Source: Membranipora membranacea (Eukaryota > Bryozoa > Gymnolaemata > Cheilostomatida > Membraniporidae). From it: 64,000 nt of DNA. The notes beneath the pieces were generated by a model. That model worked only from the letters and a program-made list of their open reading frames with translations, did not search any database and was not told the origin of the DNA. The position numbers and the translations under genes are program-made. Of the stretch, positions 25,667-37,293 are shown piece by piece; position 1 is the stretch's first letter; the number at the start of each line of letters is the position of its first letter. The stretch is from assembly GCA_914767715.1 (NCBI GenBank), contig OU612067.1:12715001-12779000 (forward strand), in the 5' to 3' direction.

Positions 25667-28600
25667 ATGGCAAAGGACAGATTGGCTGCCCTCAAACCTG
25701 TAAGTACAAATAATTATGTTTGTTTTGTATTATTATTTATCTTTTAATTTTGTATTTTATTACTTTTCTTACTAGAACTAAAGCCATATCAAGAAGTTAG
25801 ACATGACCGGTTATGGTTGAACTGGTTGAGACTATAAGCAGGACTGCTGTTCAGTCAGCTCTCAATCATCATCATGTTACAAGGACTAGGAGTAAAGAAC
25901 CTTGGTTTTACAGGACTAGGCCTACCTACTAGACTACTCAATCATCATCAATCAAAGGACAGGCTCAGCAGTGCCCACTTTGATTTTGGAAGAGTGACAC
26001 TGATGAGGTCCAATATTTTGTGCCATCAGGGAGTTTAGGACATTTGTCCCAAACTTCAAGATGCCATGGGCCCGGGGGGGGGGGGGGGTCTTTCAATTAG
26101 AAACAGCCAAAATCGCAATCTGATCGCTCACTCAGTGGTGAGCGATACCTGCTAGGGGTCTCGCTTTCAAATCGCTCAGTCACTTGATGGAACTCTATAC
26201 GTTCTGAGTGAGCAATTTGGGAGCGATTTTATCTAAATGAAAGACTAAGTGAGTGATAATTTTGAGCGATGTGATAGTAATAACTTGCTTTAGTAAAGTC
26301 ATCGCTTTTTCTAATTGAAAGACGCCCCTGTATGTATTATCTTCTAAGATGAAAAAGAGGCCTACTCTAATTATATATGTTAGGTTGTACCAGGCCATGA
26401 ACAATTGAGATAGTTTGAGTGACAGTTGGGGCTTTCCATAAAATACGCACATGCTTGCTAGGTATAGATTGTCAATGATACTGATAGGGTCCCACACCTC
26501 AGATCACGGTTTTGCCTTCGAAGATGGCTGGAGGATACCCGATCCTACATAGGTTCAGGTCTCTGGGGCCTTTTGAAGTCAAACGGTCTATCTAACAAAA
26601 AATGATAAGCCAGCATCTTCAAATGTTCATATTAAAGTTAACCTGGAATGCACAGTAACTGTTAATTGGGCTAGATAGTGAGAGGCCATTCCAAGTGAGA
26701 GTGTATTGCTTGGAATCAGATATAGCCCTTCATCTAAACTGAAGGGCCAACAACAAAATAGGCAATGAAGGCTATACCTTACAGGGTGCGTTACCTCATC
26801 AGTATCCTGAAAGACATCCTGACACAACAACTGATGTCGATTTACCCTAAATTAAATTTTTGACTGAAGATTTCCCCAGATGATTATGAGCCTTTGGTGA
26901 GTGAATGCTGCTTTGTATCTTCAGATTTTTGCACGATGATAATATATGCTCCAATTCATACTAGGCTACTAACAATCCTGCGAGAATGATAATTGGGGAA
27001 CCCGACAAAGTGTTGCCTTGCAAAAGCATTTGCTACCAGCATAAATTTATTTCCAGCTAGTAGCAACGATGGCCTTTTGCCATCTGGTACTGCTAGTATG
27101 GTAACACAGTACGCTTGCTTCTCATTTCTCAAAATACTCGATCAATTTCTTTTCTGTCATATGGAAGCTACGATCTAACATTAATATGAAAAAAAGTCCT
27201 GATTTCAAAAATAGTAAATTTATTAGCTTTGAGCTTTTGACAGCATGTAGAGTAGCTGTTGATTTTCACTGAATAACATCACTGGCCATACCGGGTAAGT
27301 TTCAATCACTAGAAATTTGCTGTTTCACTTCTGCTAAGCAGCTCTGTCATCTACAATATGTTGGTCCCAGGAGCAAGGCCATTTTTTTGTGTACAAGGGA
27401 ACCATCTCTACGAATACATAACTTCACATTGTCTGAAGTAATTGTCATAACGTCATATCTCATAGTCCTAGTTTTGTTTATTGCAGGTGGCAGGAGATGA
27501 TGATGGACTACCTGATCTCATTCCTCAGACTAACATCAAAGTTGAAGATGATGAGTCAGACAGTATTGATAAGTTCTTCCAGCAGGTAACTAAATGGTTT
27601 CTTGTTTGATCCCCTTGTCAGAATTTGACTGGCGTAAGGTCTAAGATGGTCCACCAATTTGTCAGTAGGCTATAAGATTTTTTGGGCTCTGCTATCAGTT
27701 ATCTGGTCGCAATGGGTCCGCAAGAATAAAGTCACAGTTTTCTGAGAACCGATACACAAATAGCTATTTCAGTGTGATAAGGAATATTGTTGCTGGTAGT
27801 GTAAGGCTTCACATACGGAATGAGTCATCTTATCTTTCAACTGCATTTTCCTCCACCCATGAAAACCAATAGCCTAATATGATAAAACTTACCAACTTTT
27901 GTTGCTTTTTGATATAAGCTAGCCAAATCTTAGATATGATAGTGAGTCTTGGGGGGGGGGGGGGCTTGTAATTTTGAACTGGTCGAAATCACTAACTGAT
28001 CACTCCTTGCTGAGTGAGCATGACCTATCATAGGTCTTTCTCCAAAATCACTCACTAGTGAAGGAATTGGAAGCAAACTCACATATGAAAGGCCAAAAGG
28101 GCTATGTTTTTGTGCGAAGCGATATAAGTTTCCCTCATTCTAACTGAAAGTATCCCCTAATTTCATTCAATTGCTAATTGCAAACATACTAAATTCCACC
28201 TATTGTTTCTTTGATAGGTCGAAGAGGTGCTGATGCTAATAAACACTATATCAGACAATGTGAAGAAGGTCAAAGCTAAACATGGGGAAATCCTGGCAGA
28301 CCCCAACACAGATACAAGTAAGTGAACCTTAGCTATATGTCGTCAAGGAGTAACAGTAATTCAGCTGTTACTCCTTGGTTTCGATATGTAGATTATGCTA
28401 GTAGTTGTGGGGGTTCCAATCACATTTTTCATTCCATTTAAATATGCTATGTGTGGGGCATTTTGCTAACCCAAAGTTTTTTGACGACACTTCGCACTTA
28501 GGAAACCTGTAATAATAAAAGCTAATAAAAGTACCTATCATGGTGAATAGAACACCTACTACCAATCAGCAGCAGCAAGTGTTTCAAGATATGAGCTCAG

Positions 28601-31600
28601 CTTTGGTGGTGAAATCTGTATCGGTTATGACTGTATACCTGTTCTTATCTGATCAGAGATAAGATAAGAACCATAATAGAGCACCTCCATTAGAGGCTTG
28701 TACCACTGACCTCTAGTCATTGCTTACATGTTTATATGCTTGCTATGTTTATCCACCAATAAAATGACCTTAACCAACTTGTAGTGGTTTCAAATAGAAG
28801 GCAGTGCTAAATTTTGACTACTTGTTGAACGTAGTGACTTTCTAAAACCTGTCTAAATTTACCAGAAGCGATGTCCTTCTATTCAATGACCTTAAACCAA
28901 GTGGTAGTGTTTTTTTAAATAGATGGCCATATCTATATTATGGTGCATTATGGTGAATTTACCAGTAACAACGTCATTGTGTCTATTCAAAGACAATTCA
29001 TCCCAATTTCCACCAGGATTTGGTCGTCAACCAAAACTAGTTCCTGATTTCTCTGCCATTGCAGTCGCGACTCTACCGTGCCACCTAGGGCTTCTCGCAC
29101 TCAAACAAGTCAACAGTTGGCACCATATTTGACTCATGTTACTTTGACCAAGGAGTTAGTTAGTTGCCTCTAACTCCTTGCTTTAACTGACTAGGATTTA
29201 TATGAGCTGTGGTATCAAATATGTAACGGAAGTATAGAGGGAGAGGTGTAATGATCAATGAAAGTGCCTTTTTGTCCGATATGGTTGTCAATATGATAGC
29301 TAAAGTTGATCAAACACAATCCGCGGCTAACATTTATCACTGTGTTTTTACATTTTTATAGCTTTGTTTTATTTATAGTTTTAAATGCACATGGTATTTA
29401 ATATTAAGCGCTTTGTATTACAGAGTTGAAACAGGAACTAGAGCAATTGATGGCCGATATTAAACGGTTATCAAATAAAGTGCGAGCGATCCTGAAGTGT
29501 AAGTTAAGGTCAATCACTCATTGTAGTGTAGTAGTAGTGTGACCAGAGACTATGGATATATCTATTATCTATAGTCTCTAGTGTGACATTGCGGAAGTCT
29601 GGTACCCTTCTGTAATTATAGAAATGCTAATCCGTATGCCTGTCCACTCAGGCTTTAGCCATCGGCCAGTAGAGCCATGATACATATGGGTCTTTGGTGC
29701 TCAAACTATGCCGGGATTGCTGGTAGTAGTATTTCATTATCAACCACTTTCACATTTCCGTGAATGAAAAGTTGTTGATAATGAAATGCTACTACCAGCT
29801 ATTCCGGCACAGTTTGAGCATTTAAATTTGAGAATGCCTTTAATTGTCCATGTGTGTAGCCCAATGAAGTAGTTGTAACCTACACCATTGGGATATACTC
29901 ATAAGGTGGAGATTCGGAACAAAACAAAAATATGTTACCTGCCATTGAATTCTCTGAGACTATAATACGATTGGATGATTTTTGGTTTATTGAACCCAAT
30001 TAAGTTTGACTGCTACCTAGTTCTGGGCTTTGTTTGTCAAGCAGTGACCAAACAATGACTCACAGACCTAACTAGATATTCCCAGTGGATGGAGAATTAG
30101 GTTAATGACTTCCAAACTCTAAATAGAAAAATGGAAGCTCAACAAGTCTGAAATTGAATAATTTTGATAAGCTGATATCGAAGAATAAATGGAAAGATTC
30201 ATATATTACCTCAACTACTTGACTGTGTTTAGTGTAAATTATCATTCACTTGTCACAAAGTTAGCTTAGGTAACAATAAAGTTAAATCTGATTCAACTTC
30301 AACTCTTGTCATGTGTAATAAATAATTATTCTCTCTGTAGTTCATTAGATGCGTCTAGTTTTTGACCTCCATGTTCAAGTTATAACGTTATAGAGTTAAT
30401 AATGTGTATAATAATAACTAATGTTTATTAAGCCTATTGTGGTATCATTAACATTTTTGGTGTTACTATTTAAATATTAATGGTGATTTTTTATGGTTTT
30501 TTTATGGTTATATTATTATTTATTGTACTATTAGTATAGGCACAATGGTCAGGTCCATACATATCTTATAATGTCTGTTTTTTACAGTGATAAAACAGGA
30601 GATAGAAGAATCAGGTGAGACAGAATCAATGATGTCCGCTAATTACAGGATAAAACAGACACAGGTAATGGTGTAATTACTAGTGATGGACCTGAAAATT
30701 ACCACTCCATACACAATATGGCAATGTGTATTAATGGGGCTCCATGTGTGGTCTTTGGTGAACACATGAACATACAGGCATAAGCTCAAGCTCTAGCGAT
30801 AAGATCTCAAGGCCGGTTATTGATGGAAGTAGTCACACAGAATCCTCAAAAGCTTTGTAGTAGTCAGAATTCTTACCCATCACCTGACCAAGACAATGTC
30901 AGTCGAAATTTTGTGAAAGTTGGAGACCAGAAGGTTGTCAGGGCCCCATCTAGAACAAGTTTGATCCAATTTGCCCGCACTCTGGTCATTACCATTCCAC
31001 CGGTGAGCCGCCGACATCTTTTGCCAGCGGCTCAAACCCTAAATGTAAGCGAATTGGGTCATGCTTGATCCAGGCCCTAGCCGTATGACAACACAGTATG
31101 ATTAATATAGTCTCCTCAGTCCTCTTCTTTGACAAACCCAAAATATCTTATAATGATGTATGTACTGTGCTGTGAGGTACATATTTGTGTGCATTTTAAA
31201 AATCATTTTGCTGTTTTAGAGTATTTACCTGTATAATCGATCTCAATGTGAGTGTTTCAATTTTGTTGTTATGCTTCAAGTTTTAAGTTCCTTTCAGTCA
31301 GACAACACTTTTTTGTTCAATTTTTGTTCTGTGATGAATTGCCTATCCTAGAAGGGTATTCTCAGTGAGGAAAAGTTGCTTTACGGCACAGGCTTGCAAC
31401 AGTGCAATTTATGACTATATACCTGAAATTTAGTCAACCTCACTAGGCCCACCTCAGCTGGTTAAAATTTGTGCATCCAGAAACGAGCTAAACTTCCACC
31501 TAGCTAATAGTGGCTCCTCTAGGTCATCTAGTGCTTTAATTCAAACTTCAGCTTTTTGAGGCATTAGCGATGCAGACATGACTGCTGTTTGGTGTACATA

Positions 31601-34600
31601 CAATCAAGTATGTTACTTGTCAAGCTATACAACTTCCCAGCTCTATATTGTAAAGTTTAAGTTGTGCATGTCTATGCGTCAGTAACAAATGCTTATAAAA
31701 TATCATTACTAAAATTATATCTCATGTGAAATCATGTAAGGCAAGGGAACTATTGTTAGTGGAAGTCATTACACTATATTGTAATTTGGCATGAATTCAT
31801 ATAGCTTGATGGTAATGACCATCACCGTCTGGTTATTATATACTAGTACATTATAACTCTATGGGGAAGACTAGTAAGTTAGCAGCATGAAGTTATATAG
31901 CTTTTTGGTGATGACTAATAACTTTGCAATACAGATTCATGACCTTGAAGGTTAGGGTGACTCATATGGTAAGGTGGTTTTGTCACCAATCAGCTAATAG
32001 GTAATCAATCCTCAGCTTCACCAGGAAGTGCAGGATGATGCAACTAAGATATGGTCATGGCAATGTGTTGAGAAAACTCGTGCGTAGTAAAAGTTCCATT
32101 TGTTTCCCCCTTTGGTAACTGGTAATGGAGCAAGGGTACACCTTTCACAGCCCGTTGGACTGGGGGTTGTAAGACCCAGCTAGAGTTCTATGGGTCCATG
32201 AGACCTTAACAAAGGTTGATTGAAGTTACCTCAGCCAGCCTCATCTCAAAGACAAGACTAGACCTAGTGTCGACTTAATAACAAAGTCCTTCTGAATATT
32301 CAGCTAGTTTTCACTATGACATGATCTTGTATATAATTTGTAGTGCAATACGCTGAGTAAGAAGTTTGTGGATGTGATGAATGACTATAATGAGTGCCAG
32401 GTGACGTACAGACAGAAATGTAAGGAGCGTATACAACGGCAGCTCACTATCACAGGGAGAGACACCACTGACGAGGAGATCGAGGACATGATAGAGTCTG
32501 GTAACCCACAAATATTCTCTTCTGGGGTGAGTGTGACTCAACGTAGGTGAAGTGTAAACTACAGGTTTTCTTTCTGGGGTGTGTTTGATCCGCTCTAGGT
32601 AAAGTGTAAACTGCAGGTTTTTATTTTCTGGGTTGAGTGTGATCCACCGTAGGAAAACTGTGAATTGCAGGTTTTTACTTACGGGGAGAGTAATCTTCAG
32701 AGAGTTTTCTGCAGGTAAATTGCTCACCATCTTTTTTTTTGCTCACCGTCTTTAAGTCTTGATTGAGCCCGTTCTGCCTAAAAATATGGTTTTTCAATTC
32801 ATTGGTTTGCATGCAAGATATTCAGGGCTTCACTAAGATTATAGATATAATTTCTGTGTCCTAAACTTGACCCCACCAATAAAAATTTACATCGTTTGAC
32901 CAAAATCTGAATAGCAACAATCAAACTTCTACCCCCCCCCCCCCTTCTCCAACCCTCACAGTAGAAAGCCTAGGGTCACCTAATATAGGAAAGTTTTGAG
33001 CCAGCAAATTGATTTATTTCCATGGCAACAAAAGTTGTTTGGTCACTTTAAGCTGACACAGAGGAATGTTTACAAATAAGCCAAGAAACATTTACTTCAT
33101 TGTAAGAGTCATCGGCCTTACTACATAATGAGACTGAGCCATTGACCATGAGACCATTCAAGGTTCTTGTTAGAATGATCGATGACCTTCAGAGTTCATT
33201 GTTTCGACTCTTCATGTCTGTCGCCTTCAATGTTTGATCTCGTGAAATTGCAGATTGTGTCTGGCTGGCACAATCATTCGATGACATATGTGACACAATC
33301 ATTCCCACTCCAACGTGATAGGCTTTATACCACGTTGCAACTTTGGTAACATATTACAATTAAGGCTCCGCTATATTGTAATGTGTCAGCAAACAAACAA
33401 TGGCTCCGTCATGAACGATATATTCCCAACTAGCCTAGTATCTATCGTCTAAAAATTGGGTATTCTTCCACTAGATTTTATAGTATATAATGCTACCATC
33501 TAACTTTTTGCTAAAGTATTGATGCAAATTTAAGGATAAATTGGGGGGGGGGGGTGAAAGGAGTGGGTTTAGTTGAGGCAATTCACCTGTACTGATCATG
33601 TGCCACCCTCGGGGAAACTTTTGAGTGTTTGCCACTTGGCTCTAAAAATAGGTTGACTTCCACCGTCAACGTTGACAGCCTTGCGTGGTCACTCGCTAAA
33701 CATCAGATATATAATGTCGGCCAACAAATAGAGGTAGTAATTAAATATCATAGTTTTATGTTTGGTGACTGAACCCACTGTGTGAGCCTAGATATAACAC
33801 AATGTCGACTGCTGCACTGCTCGCCTCATGTGATGTTATCTGTGGAGTGTTATTTGAATGAATCACATACAAATGTACATATAATCGTACATACCAGATG
33901 ACCAGCATGTATACTATACTATTTTATCAGATTATATGGCGTAGATAGGTCATACTCAAGAATCAAGTCATAGAATTTAGAGAAAAACTGCTGGTATATG
34001 AGTAGAGATTCCACAAACACTGGTGATTGATATGCTTTTGTACCTTAACTAGTTGAGGGCGATGAATGAATGGCTCAACCACCCTAACAAAGCGATTTCA
34101 TGTGCTTGAGCTAGAGTTTGGGTCATATGTCATTACCACTCGCAATGGGAAGCAACTCTCTGATATGATTGCCATCCGTGTTCGGGAATTAACCGAGATT
34201 TACTGAGTACACAAACCCAAATTTGAGAACCTTTGACCAGAAACTACCTTCAAGTTTAAACAAAATTCCAATGTACTTGGAATATCACTTGTCTTAGGTC
34301 ATGTAGGTGTGAGTACAAGATCACAATAGGATGCCCCAGTAGCTAATATGTACCATCACATTGGTGGCTTGAACCACACTGTGGTATAATCTACGCCATG
34401 TTCTGTAGCACCGAGAAAATTGACATTCAAGAATGACCAACATCAACAGCGTAAGCCTACAAAGCATATCTACCGTTTTGTGGATTCCGATGTACAAAGA
34501 ATAAAGATCCACTTGCAGCCTATATCAGAAACCTGGGACCAGGCTTTATGTTACAATCAGCAAACAATGGTGTGCCTAAATAGGTTAGCTGGAACTTTTA

Positions 34601-37293
34601 CCAGGGTACAGTTAAAGTAAGTAGAGTAGGTTTTGAGAAGGGAATTGTCTGTATCAATACTACCAACAGTAGTTTTTAGTTGCAACTTTACCTACTACCC
34701 TGGCCTTGACAGGCTGTGTTGGGAGGGAGAAACCCCCTCCCCCCCCACCTAACAATGCTTGTCAAGTCACGCTATCTACTACCCAACTACAGTATATAGA
34801 GCGCATTTGACAATATAGAATTTTCATGTGAAATCTGCATTTTTAATTTGATAGAGTCCACTGTTCTCTAACTCAGTATTTCATATTGACAAATTTCTTG
34901 TTGTAGATTGTGATGGAGACCCAGGCTGCTAAGAAGTCGTTAGCCGACATCGAGGCGAGACACGAGGATATTATGAAGTTAGAGAACAGTATACGAGAGC
35001 TACACGATATGTTTGTAGATATGGCTGTGTTAGTAGAAAGTCAGGTAGGCACAACTCTGTAATGTTCTTCTAGACTCAGTTATCTCACAGCCCAACCTCA
35101 AACCATGTTCCTGCTGCCTACTATGGCAACGATAGATATGCAATTAATTTGTCATGAAAACACATATGTGACTCTTCACCAAATAGCTTACTATTATTTG
35201 CAACTCAATAGTTCAAATGTTTCACATTATACTTGGGTATCTAGCCTAGCTGGGAGTTCTTTAAACTACAATGGCTATCCGATGGTTCATCTCTTGTATG
35301 GACAGTACCTGCTAGAGATTCTGTTCCCAAATCACTCACTCCTTGACTAATTTATTTATATCTCTGGATGAATGATTTCGGGATGGATTTGCCCAATTAA
35401 CGGACCAAAGTAGTGAGAATTCTGAGCTAAGTAATTGTGAGGTTTTGGTTCATAAAGCCGCTTATTCTAATTGAAAGACCCTCTGGTTATTAACTATCAT
35501 TAATCTTGTTTTTATATCCCACCATATCACCATTGACAGATGGAGTAAATACCTCTACAGATTATCCCTACTCTTTAAGGCCCCACGGTCACCTGAAATG
35601 AGAAATCTCAGTAACTTCAGAATAACAATCGTGCAAACAAGATGATAATCTGTCCGTTGCCTCCCCATAGATACATAGACCACTAAGTTAAAACGCTTAA
35701 ACTTGGCCGGGATAGCTGGTAATAGTATTTCATGAACAACCAGCTATCCCAGCACAATCTAAGTGAACCAACTGGCCTAGGTAACTCACTGACTCTAATA
35801 TTTGAAGGTTTGATTAGATCTGATACTGTGTCTCAGCATTCAAACTGATAGATTTTAATGGTGATACTAAAAGTAAAATATCTAGCCAAATGGGACTATG
35901 GAAAGCTTTGTATTAACTCATATTATTTCTCTCTATACTTGACAGGGAACGATGATAGACAGAATAGAATACAATGTATCACAAGCTGTGAATTACGTAC
36001 AAGACGCAGTAGTCAACACTAATAAAGCTTTAAAATATCAGAGAAGCGCCAGAAGGGTAAGTTTGTACTGTAACTGCTCTGAGATCGGGGATGAAATACA
36101 GCCTTACTCAAAAAGTCCACTATTCTCAAAACTCTTTATAATAATCCATACGGTAAGTATCAGGGTGATTGGCTTACATTCCCTGATACCTACTATAACG
36201 ATGATTTTAATGTTACTGTTGAGCATCAGGCTTTTAAGTTGTCTACTCCTTGAACTTTGCCTGTCAAGGGTGCACAACTCTAAAATATACCAACATTTCC
36301 TCAAAAACGGATGTGATAATGGTAATGGTAATGGGTGGTAATTTATTGTAGACACCTAACAAACCAAACCAACAAGCCATATTGAAAAAGCTACAATGTA
36401 AATAGATAAAGATATAGAAGTGAACTGAATAATAACAATTTGCTTTTGAAATGCACAATCTAACTTTGAACACTTTGCTGCCAAGTATGTGTATGTTTGC
36501 TCAAAGCACAGACTTATCGCTGAAAATCCGCCCGATTTCTTGTAAGGCAAACCATGTAGACTTTCATAGGATAAATTATTATTTCCTGATGCTGATTTAA
36601 ACTGTTTTTAAAGTAAAGCTGTATTAATTTATATCTGATTAGTCATTGAATAACTGACTTCTGGCTGATTTTCAAAATCAAGTTCATTGTTTGACCAAAG
36701 GTTTTGCCCTCAGCATATAAACATTCATAGGGTTAGCCTATGTGTTAAGAGTCAGAAACTGATTCATGGTGAACCAAAAATTAATTATACAACTTACCTT
36801 ATCACATACAACTTCTCAACCATGATTAACTTGGTTGGTGTTCTTATAAGATTCTTGCTCATGAAATAATGCAGCTGTACATTCTCCTATGTTTGTACGA
36901 GGTGAGGAGTCCAACCTCTAATTGACACAAATTAGATATTTTCGCTGTTTATACACTCTCAGTAACTCCAGAGCAAAGTATCTAGCAGCTTTCAGCTGGG
37001 TCTCTTACTAGTTACAACTATCCAACTTGCTCTTCTTTTTGATTTCACTATTTTTATTTTATGAATACTCCGAGGTTACAATCTTGTCTTGTTTATATTT
37101 GCAGAAAAAGATCATCATTATCTGCGTGGTCGTGGCAATAATCGTGATAATATTGATATGCATCATAGTACCAGTGGTTGTAAAAAATGGAGGCAACAAG
37201 GACAATGGTGGAGGGGGCAATGACGGGGCTGGGACCGGCAACGGTAACAGGCCAGACGCACTCACACCTCCCCCACCTAGAGATCAATCGTGA
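25667..37293 (+). CDS. STX1: Syntaxin (Qa-SNARE, syntaxin-1/2/3/4 clade), 9 exons
   Basis: Exons 25667-25699, 27487-27585, 28218-28317, 29424-29498, 30588-30664, 32344-32526, 34907-35044, 35946-36056 and 37105-37293 join in phase to 334 aa. The start [10 protein letters not shown] resembles the Munc18-binding N-peptide of plasma-membrane syntaxins. The Habc bundle spans about 35-155, including [12 protein letters not shown] and [14 protein letters not shown]. The linker has [14 protein letters not shown]. The SNARE motif runs about 200-270 ([39 protein letters not shown]); the zero-layer Gln is residue 235, the last codon of exon 7. Exon 9 encodes the membrane anchor (about 275-298). Such proteins drive fusion of vesicles with the plasma membrane. 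Unlike usual syntaxins, which end just after the anchor, 36 residues follow (299-334), rich in Gly/Asn and ending TPPPPRDQS; they would be extracellular or lumenal. The exact paralogue within the clade is uncertain. Exon 9 is duplicated at 49803-49991. Confidence 0.93.
26031..26056. repeat. 26-bp palindrome, AGTTTGGG family copy 3
   Basis: GAGTTTAGGAC and TTGTCCCAAACTT form an imperfect palindrome in syntaxin intron 1. Compare 4835-4860 and 6442-6469. Confidence 0.5.
26074..26330. mobile_element. G-run-ended MITE in syntaxin intron 1
   Basis: The ends are inverted: a run of G followed by TCTTTCAATTAGAAA on the left, and TTTCTAATTGAAAGACGCCCC on the right. The inside repeats a GAGCGAT/ATCGCTCA motif in both orientations. 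No coding capacity. Related elements lie at 27951-28158 and, right end only, near 35464-35482. Confidence 0.65.
27951..28158. mobile_element. G-run-ended MITE in syntaxin intron 2
   Basis: It starts with a run of 14 G and GGCTTGTAATTTTGAA and ends with TTCTAACTGAAAGTATCCCC. The inside includes ATCACTCACTAGTGA and TGAGTGAGCATGA. More diverged than 26074-26330. Confidence 0.55.
28344..28377. repeat. Hairpin, CAAGGAGTAACAG family
   Basis: CAAGGAGTAACAG and CTGTTACTCCTTG form a perfect 13-bp stem just inside syntaxin intron 3, 27 bases after the exon 3 donor. Confidence 0.65.
29149..29180. mobile_element. 32-bp palindrome with 7-bp flanking repeat (one mismatch)
   Basis: CAAGGAGTTAG and CTAACTCCTTG form the arms. 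The flanks are CTTTGAC (29142-29148) and CTTTAAC (29181-29187), identical at 6 of 7 positions. This fits an old insertion of the kind seen at 29544, 42440 and 42770. Confidence 0.5.
29544..29580. mobile_element. 37-bp palindromic micro-element, 7-bp target duplication
   Basis: Ends CAGAGACTAT and ATAGTCTCTA face each other around an AT-rich centre. The perfect direct repeat GTGTGAC flanks it (29537-29543 and 29581-29587). The ends match the element at 42440-42473. It lies in syntaxin intron 4, 45 bases after the exon 4 donor. Confidence 0.7.
29699..29820. mobile_element. 122-bp foldback MITE in syntaxin intron 4
   Basis: Near-perfect inverted arms of about 50 bp: CTCAAACTATGCCGGGAT, GCTGGTAGTAG, ATTTCATTATCAAC, then their complements to AGTTTGAG at 29819. 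A shortened relative with GCCGGGATAGCTGGTAATAG lies at 35701-35760. Confidence 0.75.
30939..31080. mobile_element. Probable MITE in syntaxin intron 5
   Basis: The ends are loosely inverted: CAGGGCC, then AGTTTGATCCAATTTGC on the left; GCGAATTGGGTCATGC, then TTGATCCAGGCCCTAG on the right. The motif GTTTGATCC with TTTGCC also appears in the palindrome at 38873-38943. Confidence 0.45.
32110..32260. repeat. Interspersed repeat shared with 22720-22810
   Basis: GGTTGATTGAAGTTACCTC, CAGCC and TCTCAAAGACAAGAC match the copy in the TNFR/syntaxin spacer. It lies in syntaxin intron 5, just upstream of exon 6. Confidence 0.5.
32521..32685. repeat. Minisatellite overlapping the syntaxin exon 6 splice donor
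   Basis: Three direct copies of about 52-60 bp start at about 32521, 32574 and 32629. Each has a CTGGG(G)TGAGTGTGA-like start and an AACTACAGGTTTT-like end. Copy 1 contains the functional junction GGG|GTGAGT. Copy 2 has GTGTGT and copy 3 TTGAGT at the same place, so both later donors are degraded. Confidence 0.75.
34705..34766. mobile_element. Foldback MITE, CTTGACAAGC family
   Basis: CTTGACAGGCTGTGTTGGGAG opposes the complement of CTTGACAAGCATTGTTAGG. CTACTACCC occurs just outside on both sides. The same end sequence, CTTGACAAGCTTTGTTGG, occurs at 28-45 and 40838-40855 as partial copies. Confidence 0.6.
35701..35760. mobile_element. Short foldback MITE, relative of 29699-29820
   Basis: GCCGGGATAGCTGGT and ACCAGCTATCCCAGC are inverted around AATAGTATTTCATGAACA. 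It appears to be an internally deleted copy of the 122-bp element. Confidence 0.6.
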
